Of a stretch of 64,000 nucleotides of DNA, positions 9,849 to 17,376 are shown one piece after another (position 1 is the first letter of the stretch; each line of letters starts with the position of its first letter). The position numbers were made by a program, and so were the translations under genes. The notes under the pieces are model-generated. The model did not search any database, was not told the DNA's origin, and saw nothing but the letters and a program-made list of their open reading frames with translations. Source of the DNA: Flavobacterium aquidurense (lineage in GTDB: Bacteria > Bacteroidota > Bacteroidia > Flavobacteriales > Flavobacteriaceae); the NCBI RefSeq assembly GCF_001404985.1, contig NZ_JRLF01000008.1, forward strand, positions 103,478 through 167,477, in the 5' to 3' direction.

Positions 9849-11846
9849 TTATAGTATCTGAAAATTAAAACGTACTTCGATTTTTGTTCCTTTACCAATT
9901 TGCGATTCAACATTAAAATCTCCTTCTAATTGCTCTGCTCTTTCTCTCATATTATTAAGACCAATTCCTGTTTTTTTATTTTTCATTTCAAATCCGTCAC
10001 CATCATCCATTATGGTCATTTTTATAGAATTATAATCTTCTTTCTCAAATTTAATTTCGCAATTTTGAGCATTTGAATATTTATTTATATTCAGAATAGC
10101 TTCCTGAATAATACGGTAAAGATTTATTTTATAGATGTTTTGTATGGAGATCCAATCTATTTCTTCATTATTTATATATTGAAATTGTGTAGTGCTAATA
10201 TCTTTTTGACCTTCAACCAAACCCAAAAGAAGGATATTAAAGTCATTTCCGTCAAAAAAATTATTTTGACTTAAATCATGGGAGATCGTTCTTATCTCGT
10301 TTTCAATATTTTGCAGTTCAAATATATAGATCTTTCTTTTTTCAATAATTTCAGGATCGCATTTTGAATTAAAAAATCCCAGATTCATTCGAACACCGTA
10401 AAGTCTGTTCATAATGCCGTCATGAAGTTCTTTTGCAATCTTGGATTTTTCATTGTCTCTGGCATTATTTATTTTTTCATGCTGTTCCATTAACAATAAA
10501 TAGATTTCCTCGTTTGCTACTTTCTGTTTCTTTAAAAACTGTAATTCTTTATTTTTATATTTTGAATACCTTAATATAAGAATTATCAGTAGTAGTAAAA
10601 CTAATACAAATGAGATAATTAAAATATAGAAGTTTTTCTCTGTCAAAATTTTATTTTCATCTTCGATTCTCGAAGTTTCATATTCAATCCTTGCATATTT
10701 ATCGTCGGCATTTTTTTGAACAGAATTGATACTATCACTTAATTTGATATATTCATTTGTGTATCCTAAACTATTTAATTTATCTACTTCGGATAATAAT
10801 TTTAGTGACGTCAGAACTTCATTGCTATTTTTAATTTTAATAGCAAGCTGACGTGCTTCCTTTAGATTTTGAATTGATTTTATAGTATCTCTTTGAGTTA
10901 AAAAATATTCTCCTATATAAATCTTTTTATACAATATATCAGATTCAATACCTATACTGTCAACAATTTTTAGTGATTCTGTAAACATTGCTTCAACATT
11001 ATCATAATCACCACTTCTCATTTTAGAATACGCCAGGTTACTTAAAACATTAGCATATAATCGTGGCCATTTTTTCTTTAAATCCTTTGAAACAAGCCCT
11101 TCTAACTGCTTTATAGACTTTGAATACTGCCCCTGAAGATCATATAGATTACAAATATTAATAATTGAAATAACTTTGTAATTATTGATTCCATCATTGG
11201 TTTTCATTTTCTTAATCTCGCTCAATGCCAGATTATGATATCTTAATGCTTCATTATAGTTCACTAATTTCTCTAAACAGTTCCCCATTAATGTATAACA
11301 AGAGTATAGCAATTGATGGTTTCCTGATTCTTTTAAGTATTGCAATGCCTTAGAAACCTCAATTTCAGATTCTACATAGTTGCCGTCATAAAATAAAACA
11401 CGGGATTTGTTAAACAACATTCTCGCCACATTATCATAATCATCTACTGCATAGTATAATTTCTCTGCTTTTAGATAATAAAAATAGGCACTGTCTTTTT
11501 TTGAGTTTTCATAGCAATCTCCAATATAATAAGATGCCTTTGCCATTCTGACACTATCATTTGCCTGTCTGGACAAATGCAAAGCGCTTAAACTCGCAGA
11601 TAAAGATTTTTTTGAATTATTGAGGTAATAATATTCGGACGCGATATTCAAATAGAGATTCCTGGTAACAGAATCATTTTTTTTACTTTTCAATAAGTCT
11701 GTAATCGAATCCAAATAATGTTCTTTTTTATTTTCGGACAGATTATCTATATGACTTTTATTAAATAAGATGATCTCATTTTTTTTACATGAAAAAAAAG
11801 AAAACACTAGAAACAAATAAATTATAATTCTGGTCTGGTTTTTCAA
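9849..11846 (-). CDS. TPR-containing lipoprotein sensor histidine kinase (HisKA_3/NarX type)
   Basis: Membrane sensor kinase of 665 residues. A lipoprotein-type signal (SFFSC, Cys20) starts the protein. Residues about 50-375 are helical TPR-like repeats predicted to lie outside the inner membrane. A transmembrane helix spans about 404-424, followed by a short coiled linker. The phosphoacceptor helix carries KELHDGI (His near 472), typical of the HisKA_3 family, and the ATPase domain carries GIGLNNMRERAEQL near 630. Such kinases usually phosphorylate NarL/LuxR-type regulators; the obvious partner is the divergent regulator at 12477. A TATATTTG box lies 29-36 bases upstream of the ATG. The 75-residue lipoprotein gene just upstream is on the same strand. 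The input signal is unknown. Confidence 0.93.
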   Translation of the reverse strand: MKNQTRIIIYLFLVFSFFSCKKNEIILFNKSHIDNLSENKKEHYLDSITDLLKSKKNDSVTRNLYLNIASEYYYLNNSKKSLSASLSALHLSRQANDSVRMAKASYYIGDCYENSKKDSAYFYYLKAEKLYYAVDDYDNVARMLFNKSRVLFYDGNYVESEIEVSKALQYLKESGNHQLLYSCYTLMGNCLEKLVNYNEALRYHNLALSEIKKMKTNDGINNYKVISIINICNLYDLQGQYSKSIKQLEGLVSKDLKKKWPRLYANVLSNLAYSKMRSGDYDNVEAMFTESLKIVDSIGIESDILYKKIYIGEYFLTQRDTIKSIQNLKEARQLAIKIKNSNEVLTSLKLLSEVDKLNSLGYTNEYIKLSDSINSVQKNADDKYARIEYETSRIEDENKILTEKNFYILIISFVLVLLLLIILILRYSKYKNKELQFLKKQKVANEEIYLLLMEQHEKINNARDNEKSKIAKELHDGIMNRLYGVRMNLGFFNSKCDPEIIEKRKIYIFELQNIENEIRTISHDLSQNNFFDGNDFNILLLGLVEGQKDISTTQFQYINNEEIDWISIQNIYKINLYRIIQEAILNINKYSNAQNCEIKFEKEDYNSIKMTIMDDGDGFEMKNKKTGIGLNNMRERAEQLEGDFNVESQIGKGTKIEVRFNFQIL

Positions 11847-11874
11847 TTTGGAATTGCTTTGTTTTTAACAGTTT

Positions 11875-11882
11875 CAAATATA
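11875..11882 (-). promoter_or_regulatory. -7 promoter box TATATTTG of the histidine kinase gene
   Basis: On the minus strand the sequence is TATATTTG, an exact match to the Bacteroidota -7 consensus TAnnTTTG, 29-36 bases before the ATG at 11846. A TTG lies at 11898-11900, a slightly short distance upstream. It suggests the kinase can be transcribed separately from the lipoprotein gene before it. Confidence 0.45.
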
Positions 11883-11940
11883 CTATTTTGAAGCGCACAA
11901 GAGTATGTAATTTAAAAATAAATAACATAGCATTATTTAA

Positions 11941-12168
11941 TTATGTTCTTGGTGGTTTTGGATTATTTGGTTCACCATCATCATTTGGTGTACTAATAGT
12001 TATTGAGTCAATTACGGTAGTATTTACTTCTTTTTTCAATTCCTCTTTTGTAATCGTTTTTAAATTGACACCCTGAGTTGCAGGAACATCATAATCATCA
12101 GTAGTACATGAAAAAGTTACTAGCGCAATAGAAATCAATAATCCTGGAATAAATAATTTGCTTTTCAT
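11941..12168 (-). CDS. Small lipoprotein of unknown function
   Basis: Predicted 75-residue lipoprotein. The ATG at 12168 is chosen because it directly starts a classic signal peptide (MKSKLFIPGL...) ending in the lipobox VTFSC (Cys21); an upstream in-frame start at 12252 would put 28 unrelated residues before the signal. The mature part is short, polar and ends in a proline/asparagine-rich tail (PNNPKPPRT). It lies between the histidine kinase (94 bases downstream, same strand) and the divergent response regulator. The shared intergenic region carries three copies of the inverted-repeat motif. It could be an accessory sensor, a ligand for the kinase or a regulated output; the sequence does not decide. 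Confidence 0.75.
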   Translation of the reverse strand: MKSKLFIPGLLISIALVTFSCTTDDYDVPATQGVNLKTITKEELKKEVNTTVIDSITISTPNDDGEPNNPKPPRT

Positions 12169-12227
12169 AAAAATATTTTTTTTAGTTATTTGATAAAGCA
12201 AAAAAACATATAACATCGATGTATCAG

Positions 12228-12249
12228 GTACGGTAAATCCGTAACATTT
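12228..12249. promoter_or_regulatory. Candidate operator copy 1 (TACGGTAAATCCGTA)
   Basis: Inverted repeat TACGG-TAAAT-CCGTA followed by ACATTT. It lies 60 bases upstream of the small lipoprotein ATG and matches the copies at 12331 and 12421 and the one upstream of the NRPS. Confidence 0.5.
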
Positions 12250-12330
12250 CACTTATTTAAGACAAAAAAACAAACTTTAACTAATTATTAATCAACACTT
12301 AAGCCATCTTGTAAAATACTTATTCTCAGG

Positions 12331-12352
12331 TTATGGAATCTCCGTAATATTT
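12331..12352. promoter_or_regulatory. Candidate operator copy 2 (degenerate left arm)
   Basis: Reads TTATGGAATCTCCGTAATAT; about 18 of 22 positions match the copy at 12421. The right half TCCGTAATATTT is identical, while the left arm is degraded. Confidence 0.4.
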
Positions 12353-12420
12353 CAGCTTTTTTTTAGGAAACTATTATTTGGAATTGAAGCAAAAAAATTT
12401 TTTTATGATTTTTTTAAATT

Positions 12421-12442
12421 GTACGGAAAGTCCGTAATATTT
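12421..12442. promoter_or_regulatory. Candidate operator copy 3 (TACGGAAAGTCCGTA)
   Basis: A perfect palindrome TACGGA-AAG-TCCGTA (12422-12436) followed by ATATTT. It ends three bases before the -7 box of the response regulator gene, so a protein bound here would occupy the -33 region. The placement fits autoregulation by the response regulator, which is inference. Confidence 0.55.
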
Positions 12443-12444
12443 AT

Positions 12445-12452
12445 TAGATTTG
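12445..12452 (+). promoter_or_regulatory. -7 promoter box TAGATTTG of the response regulator
   Basis: Exact TAnnTTTG match 25 bases before the ATG at 12477. A TTG at 12419-12421 could serve as the -33 element. The candidate operator lies between the two. Confidence 0.5.
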
Positions 12453-12476
12453 TTTTAAACAGAATTAAAACAAATT

Positions 12477-13145
12477 ATGAATCTTAATATTTTGATCGTC
12501 GATGACCATCCAATGACGGTGGATAGTTATATTAACCTGTTATCTGATGGTGAATTTCAAGAAAACCTCCCAAACTTTATAAAAAGTCATAATTGTGAAG
12601 ATGCTTATAATAAAATCATGCTTCACCACAAGCAAAACATTAATATTGATTTTGCTTTACTTGATATTAATTTGCCTCCCTATAAACAACTAAATATTAA
12701 CAATGGTATTGATCTCGCATTTCTTATCAGAGAGAAATTTGTTAATTGTAAGGTAGTTCTCCTGACAATGCGCAGTGAACCTTTGACTGTAGATAAAATC
12801 ATTAAGGGAATAAAACCTGAAGGTTTTATATCAAAAAGTGATATTAATTTTGAATTGTTTCCTGTAATCTGTAAAAATATTATTGATGGAGAAATATTCA
12901 GAAGTACTACAATAATTGAATCACAAAGAGAACTGTTTAAGAAAAATATAAATTGGGACAATCACGATAACCAAATTTTAATCTTAATTTCTGAAGGCGT
13001 AAAAACAGTAAATCTTCCGGATTATATTCCGCTTTCTATGAGCGCCATAGAAAAACGAAAGGCTAACATAAAAGATCAGCTTTTAAAGGGAAAAGGAAGT
13101 GATAAGGATTTAATTGAGAAAGCCAAAACTTTAGGATTAATCTAA
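12477..13145 (+). CDS. Response regulator with REC domain and divergent LuxR-like HTH
   Basis: 222-residue two-component regulator. The receiver domain shows the acidic pair D9/D10, phosphoacceptor D63 (LLDINLP), T97 and K120, so it should accept phosphate. The C-terminal part (about 160-222) resembles a NarL/LuxR helix-turn-helix: an ILISEG helix, then SMSAIEKRKANIKDQLL in place of the usual SxxTVExHRxNIxxKL, ending EKAKTLGLI. The turn is degenerate. It is divergent from the lipoprotein and kinase genes and is the likely partner of the kinase at 9849. The palindromic motif in its promoter is the natural candidate target. Confidence 0.9.
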   Translation: MNLNILIVDDHPMTVDSYINLLSDGEFQENLPNFIKSHNCEDAYNKIMLHHKQNINIDFALLDINLPPYKQLNINNGIDLAFLIREKFVNCKVVLLTMRSEPLTVDKIIKGIKPEGFISKSDINFELFPVICKNIIDGEIFRSTTIIESQRELFKKNINWDNHDNQILILISEGVKTVNLPDYIPLSMSAIEKRKANIKDQLLKGKGSDKDLIEKAKTLGLI

Positions 13146-13185
13146 AAGATGAGAATTTTATATGATGTAAATCTACTTTATAACA

Positions 13186-13953
13186 CTACAATAAATTTAA
13201 AGCATCTGCTGTACGCACTGCTTCAATAGAATTATTTACATTTAGTTTTTCCAGAATATTCTGTCTGTGCCTGTTTACTGTATTAATACTAATATTTAGC
13301 TGACTCGCGATTTCTTTACTGATTTCGCCTTTGCTGATTAGTAATAAAATTTCTTTCTCACGAGAAGTCAATAAATTAATACAGTTTACATAAGTATCTA
13401 CATACAAGCTTTCTCCTGTTTTGGTATTAACAATTCTTCCGTCAATACCTCTTACACTACCTGATTTTTCAAACGAATAATTGTAAAGGCAAACTGCCAG
13501 CCACAAACCTCCTTCTGAACTGTTTTTTACATAAAAACTTCGGTGCAGTATATGCTGATATTCTTTCTTACTGTTTAGCGTCCTTATTTTGCATTTGGTA
13601 CTATAATTCAATCTATCTTCCGGTTCAAGCACTTTTAAGAAATTAAAAAATTCAAGCTCCAGAAGATGTCTTTCAAAAAGATCTTCGGGATGAATGCGTT
13701 TATAAATATCTTCCTCCCAAATAGAATCAATTGTTAAGTAACCTGAAATATCCATTTCGAAAAAACTACCAAAATTACCCGTAAAAATATAACTTTTGTT
13801 AGCTGCAAGATCTGATAATACAGCTACCGAATGATCAATTTTTACATATTCTTTCATCATATTAATTACATCCTTCAATGCTTCTTCACGTTTATCCGGA
13901 CTGTCAATAGATTCAAAAGAAAAATGATCTTCTAATTTGGTGATGGGATTCAT
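13186..13953 (-). CDS. PAS-like sensor and LuxR-type transcriptional regulator
   Basis: 255 residues. The N-terminal two-thirds look like a PAS-type fold (IHPEDLFERH near 88, a typical PAS turn). The C-terminal 65 residues form a canonical LuxR/GerE helix-turn-helix: LTSREKEILLLISKGEISKEIA, then ISINTVNRHRQNILEKL. There is no receiver domain, so it is a one-component regulator that may sense a small molecule or redox state. It converges on the response regulator at 12477 with a 40-base gap. Its targets are not evident. Confidence 0.88.
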   Translation of the reverse strand: MNPITKLEDHFSFESIDSPDKREEALKDVINMMKEYVKIDHSVAVLSDLAANKSYIFTGNFGSFFEMDISGYLTIDSIWEEDIYKRIHPEDLFERHLLELEFFNFLKVLEPEDRLNYSTKCKIRTLNSKKEYQHILHRSFYVKNSSEGGLWLAVCLYNYSFEKSGSVRGIDGRIVNTKTGESLYVDTYVNCINLLTSREKEILLLISKGEISKEIASQLNISINTVNRHRQNILEKLNVNNSIEAVRTADALNLL

Positions 13954-14116
13954 AACACTAATTCATTTATTTTCTAGTAGTATTGAATTACCATAGAGAT
14001 CGATAAAAATAGAAAAAAAATGTGGTTTTCTAAAAAATGGTTATAAATAACTATTGCTGTAAAAATAATGAATCATCTACTTTGTAAATTATTAATAAAA
14101 TTCAAATTACTACATC

Positions 14117-14767
14117 ATGAAGAGAATTCAATTCGTTCTAATCTTTTTACTTATTATGTCTGTAAAAGTAAACGCCCAAAAATTAAATTCAATGAACTGG
14201 CTTAATGAACCAGCTGAGTGGGAAATAAAAGATAACAAACTTATTATGCAGGTTACACCTCAATCTGATTACTGGAACAAAAGCCATTACGGATTTACAG
14301 TATATGACGGACCTTTTCTTTATACAGAAAGAAGCGGTGAGTTTGAAACTGTTGTAAAAATGAGCGGAGCGTATAAAACCAGATTCGACCAGGTTTGCCT
14401 AATGCTCAGAATAGATGAAAACAATTATATCAAAACAGGTGTAGAATACGTAGACGGCGTATATAATATAAGTACTGTACACACTATTGATAAAAGTTCA
14501 TGGAGTGTAATGGGACTTAAGGAAAAACCAAAAAATGTATGGATGAAAGCGGTACGCCGACTCGATGCTGTAGAAATTTTTTACTCTATAGATGGCGTAA
14601 ATTACACGATGACTAATACCGTATATTTTCCGGAACATAAAACCGTGCAGGTTGGAATGATGGCTGCAAGTCCAGACGGAAAAGGGTTTACCGCTACTTT
14701 TGAAGATTTTAAAATCACACATCTTCCTGATCAAAGACGTTTAGAATGGTTAAAAAACAATCAATAA
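14117..14767 (+). CDS. Secreted DUF1349-family protein
   Basis: 216 residues with a signal peptide cleaved after about VNAQ (residue 21). The rest matches the DUF1349 beta-sandwich (concanavalin-like) family: WLNEPAEWEIKDNKLIMQV at the start, the DQVCLMLRIDENNYIKTGVE core and a C-terminal strand QVGMMAASPDGKGFTATFEDF. Members were once described as regulators of enolase, but their biochemical role is unclear; a carbohydrate-binding role is possible from the fold. It appears to be transcribed alone. Confidence 0.88.
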   Translation: MKRIQFVLIFLLIMSVKVNAQKLNSMNWLNEPAEWEIKDNKLIMQVTPQSDYWNKSHYGFTVYDGPFLYTERSGEFETVVKMSGAYKTRFDQVCLMLRIDENNYIKTGVEYVDGVYNISTVHTIDKSSWSVMGLKEKPKNVWMKAVRRLDAVEIFYSIDGVNYTMTNTVYFPEHKTVQVGMMAASPDGKGFTATFEDFKITHLPDQRRLEWLKNNQ

Positions 14768-14858
14768 GCAATTTAGTCTAACATTTGTAATAAATAGCAA
14801 GTCTCTCTTATTGTCATTCTTAATAGCGGCATAAACCAGCACTAAATAAATTCTGATT

Positions 14859-15035
14859 ATGAAAACCAAATTTTTATTATACTTAATATTGTTAATACTT
14901 GCTGCTTATCAAAAGGTTTTTTGCCAACAAAAAGAGGATATGAACTTCACACATCAAACTATAAAGATAAAAACTGGCAGCATTTTTAATACGCTGGTCG
15001 ACATCAGGAGAGAATTTCATGAAATCAGGAATTGA
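14859..15035 (+). CDS. Possible small secreted peptide (58 residues), perhaps a gene remnant
   Basis: The ATG at 14859 opens a 58-codon frame beginning with a good signal peptide (MKTKFLLYLILLILAAYQKV, then FCQQ). It stops at a TGA (15033-15035). A second frame opens at an ATG at 15019 (MKSGIDAYVSLYNKDMYINK...), overlaps the first and ends at 15102. The two together could be the pieces of a frameshifted secreted protein. I do not recognise either. Confidence 0.35.
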   Translation: MKTKFLLYLILLILAAYQKVFCQQKEDMNFTHQTIKIKTGSIFNTLVDIRREFHEIRN

Positions 15036-15088
15036 CGCCTATGTATCGCTTTATAATAAAGACATGTACATTAATAAAAAAGATAAAA

Positions 15089-15304
15089 ATGAAGAGAGAT
15101 AAAGAGAATTTTCTGAATGTCTTAATAAAAAGTAACGGACATCATAACATTATAGATCTTGGTGAACAAATTGGACTGGATGAAAACGCCACAATGCAAA
15201 TAGTTACGCAACTTCTTGCTGAATTTAAAATAGAATATACTGTAAACGGAATGTGCGACTACAGTTTAATGAGAAGTCAAAGCCGAAAAAATTCTAAAAA
15301 ATAA
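15089..15304 (+). CDS. Small hypothetical protein, possibly winged-helix
   Basis: 71 residues from the ATG at 15089 (MKRDKENFLNVL). Residues 22-50 (IIDLGEQIGLDENATMQIVTQL) look like a helix-turn-helix as in small winged-helix proteins, and the C-terminus is basic. An upstream in-frame ATG at 15032 would add a segment that overlaps the previous small frame and looks non-coding, so the shorter start is preferred. No function can be assigned. Confidence 0.6.
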   Translation: MKRDKENFLNVLIKSNGHHNIIDLGEQIGLDENATMQIVTQLLAEFKIEYTVNGMCDYSLMRSQSRKNSKK

Positions 15305-15415
15305 GATCATTTGTGGTAATGCTTAAGTAATTATAAATGGTAATCTATAAATTACCAGATGTTAATTCAATAACAAATACAAATTATAATATAACACTTA
15401 CGTAAGCTAATGATC

Positions 15416-15423
15416 TAACTTTG
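15416..15423 (+). promoter_or_regulatory. -7 promoter box TAACTTTG
   Basis: Exact match to TAnnTTTG, 26 bases upstream of the ATG at 15449. No clear -33 box was seen. It supports the small gene downstream being expressed. Confidence 0.45.
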
Positions 15424-15448
15424 AGCTCAATACTTAAACACTCAAGTC

Positions 15449-15667
15449 ATGAAAAATTCAAACAGTTTCAACAGTGAAAGCCTTAAAAAATGTCCGTATG
15501 AAAGTCAGGTTTACACGACAAATAATATTGATTTAATATATGTAAAGTCGTACAAGGGAGATTGGGGACATTGGGATGACAAAGTCGAAAATGCTCATCT
15601 GGATAACAGCTGTCAAGACCAGACTACGAATGAAAGTATAACAGATACAGGTGCAGAAAATATCTAA
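15449..15667 (+). CDS. Small hypothetical protein
   Basis: 72 residues, polar and acidic, with no signal peptide or membrane segment. It contains two cysteines (15 and 55) and an aromatic stretch KSYKGDWGHWDDK. I do not recognise it. A promoter-like box lies 26 bases upstream and a strong terminator about 25 bases downstream, which favours a real short transcript. Confidence 0.55.
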   Translation: MKNSNSFNSESLKKCPYESQVYTTNNIDLIYVKSYKGDWGHWDDKVENAHLDNSCQDQTTNESITDTGAENI

Positions 15668-15689
15668 CAGTCTGTAAAGATTGCCAAAC

Positions 15690-15726
15690 ATAAAAAAACT
15701 CCATTTATAAAATGGAGTTTTTTTAT
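15690..15726. terminator. Bidirectional terminator between convergent genes
   Basis: AAAAAACTCCATTT pairs with AAATGGAGTTTTTT around a short loop, with A and T runs on either side. It serves the small gene at 15449 and, on the minus strand, the FabH gene ending at 15738. Confidence 0.85.
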
Positions 15727-15737
15727 GTTCAGAAAAT

Positions 15738-16787
15738 TTAGCTGCATACTAAATCATGTTCTAATTCCTTCTCGGTTTTTATAGCTTGTAAATTTCTAAG
15801 ATTTCGCATCACTCCCCATTTCAGGCAAGTTGCACCCCAGGAAAAACCAGCTCCAAAGGTTGTAATCAATATATTCTGGCCTTCTTTAAAATCAGCTGCA
15901 AAATCCCATAAACATAACGGAATTGTTGCCGAAGTTGTATTACCGTATCTGTCTATGTTTACTTTTACTTTTTCAGCTGCAATATTCAGGGTTTCGCTAA
16001 CCGCATTTATAATTCTTAGATTAGCCTGGTGTGGCACAACCCAATCAATATCATCTACCGTTAATTCGTTACTGGCAAGCACATCTCTCGATACATTACT
16101 CATTGATTCAACTGCTCGTTTAAATACAAATGCACCTTCCTGGTTCACAAAATGTTTTTTGTCTGCAATTGTCTGAGCTGTTGCCGGAAGTTTCGAACCT
16201 CCTGCAGGTACCAAAAGTGCCGATGTACCACTGCCGTCAGTTCTCAGGATACTTTTCATCATTCCGTATTCAGATTCTGTTTTCTCTAAAAGTACCGCTC
16301 CTGCTCCATCTCCAAAAAGAATACAGGTATTACGATCTTCATAATCTACGATTGAACTCATTTTATCAGCTCCAACTACCACAACTTTTTCGTAGCGTCC
16401 GCTTTCAATCATCGTTGTAGCCATTTCCAGTGCATATAAAAAGCCACTGCAAGCCGCATTAAGATCAAACCCAAATGCATTGGTAAATCCGCTTTTCTCG
16501 CAAACTTTACTTGCCGTTGGTGTTAAAAGATGATCTGGCGTAGCAGTTGCCAATACTAAACCATCAATTTCTGAACGATCTATATCATAAGTTTCGAATA
16601 GATTTTCGATTGCTGCACAAGCAAGATCAGATGTTCCCTGATTTTCATCCTTAGCTAATCTTCGTTCTTTTATTCCGGTTCTTTTTACTATCCACTCTCC
16701 TGTAGTTTCAACCATTCTTGAAATCATCTCATTACTAAGTATAGAACTTGGTACAAAGCCACCTATAGCTGTAATTGTTGCCTTCAT
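15738..16787 (-). CDS. fabH: 3-oxoacyl-ACP synthase III (FabH-like)
   Basis: 349-residue KAS III enzyme that condenses an acyl-CoA primer with malonyl-ACP to start fatty-acid synthesis. The catalytic triad is Cys113 (NAACSGFL), His253 (VPHQANLRI) and Asn283 (YGNTTSATIP). The length is about 15 residues more than E. coli FabH because of a C-terminal tail. It stands alone, not in a fab/plsX operon, so it may be a second, specialised paralog; it could prime a secondary pathway such as the polyketide locus at 43.6-49.2 kb, which lacks its own primer enzyme, but that is conjecture. Confidence 0.93.
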   Translation of the reverse strand: MKATITAIGGFVPSSILSNEMISRMVETTGEWIVKRTGIKERRLAKDENQGTSDLACAAIENLFETYDIDRSEIDGLVLATATPDHLLTPTASKVCEKSGFTNAFGFDLNAACSGFLYALEMATTMIESGRYEKVVVVGADKMSSIVDYEDRNTCILFGDGAGAVLLEKTESEYGMMKSILRTDGSGTSALLVPAGGSKLPATAQTIADKKHFVNQEGAFVFKRAVESMSNVSRDVLASNELTVDDIDWVVPHQANLRIINAVSETLNIAAEKVKVNIDRYGNTTSATIPLCLWDFAADFKEGQNILITTFGAGFSWGATCLKWGVMRNLRNLQAIKTEKELEHDLVCS

Positions 16788-17325
16788 TTATTTTTGTTTT
16801 TGTTATTTTGATTTTCTTTTTTCTGTTTTTGATGTAGTAAAAAAAAAGATACTACAAAATAACGTCAGAAAATTGTAAAAGACAACAATGATGTCACTAA
16901 ACCCGTCATGATTATGGTTGTCTTGAATATATACGCCAGAATTCTAAATACCCTATTTTTAATACATTAATAATAAGATATCAGCATTATTAATGTTAAT
17001 TTACTCCTTATCTCATTACTTCTAACACTAGGTTTTGCTATTATAAAAACATTAACGCTCTAAAATTTGCATTCTTTTTTTTTATTCAGCACTAATTTAT
17101 CGTATTATACTATGATTCATCATTTTTTCAGGCTCTTTGACTAAAATTCGCAAATCAGCATAATTAAGTTTTTATTTCGATGAAATTTCTTAATTAACTG
17201 TTTTCATTTTATAAAAAATACTATTCTGAATTCTACTTAAGCTAAATTTTAATCTATTAAATTACCTACAATATTCTTGCTCGTTTTACAAAATGGTTTC
17301 CCTTCAACTATTGTTACTATTTATA
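16788..17325. other. AT-rich intergenic region, no gene seen
   Basis: About 540 bases without a plausible reading frame. It is the 5' flank of fabH and the 3' flank of the phosphodiesterase/phosphatase gene. I saw no clear promoter box or dispersed repeat in it. Confidence 0.5.
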
Positions 17326-17362
17326 CAAAAAGCCGCTTTCTTATGAAAAGCGGCTTTTATAT
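17326..17362 (-). terminator. Terminator after the phosphodiesterase/alkaline phosphatase gene
   Basis: AAAAAGCCGCTTT pairs with AAAGCGGCTTTTT around a short loop, 15-50 bases past the stop codon (minus strand). A-runs and T-runs on either side make it usable in both directions. Confidence 0.85.
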
Positions 17363-17376
17363 TTAAATTTTGAATC

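Noticed and set aside
15738..16787. FabH as a member of the polyketide operon
   Set aside because: It lies 27 kb away on the other strand; a link is possible but has no support in the sequence.
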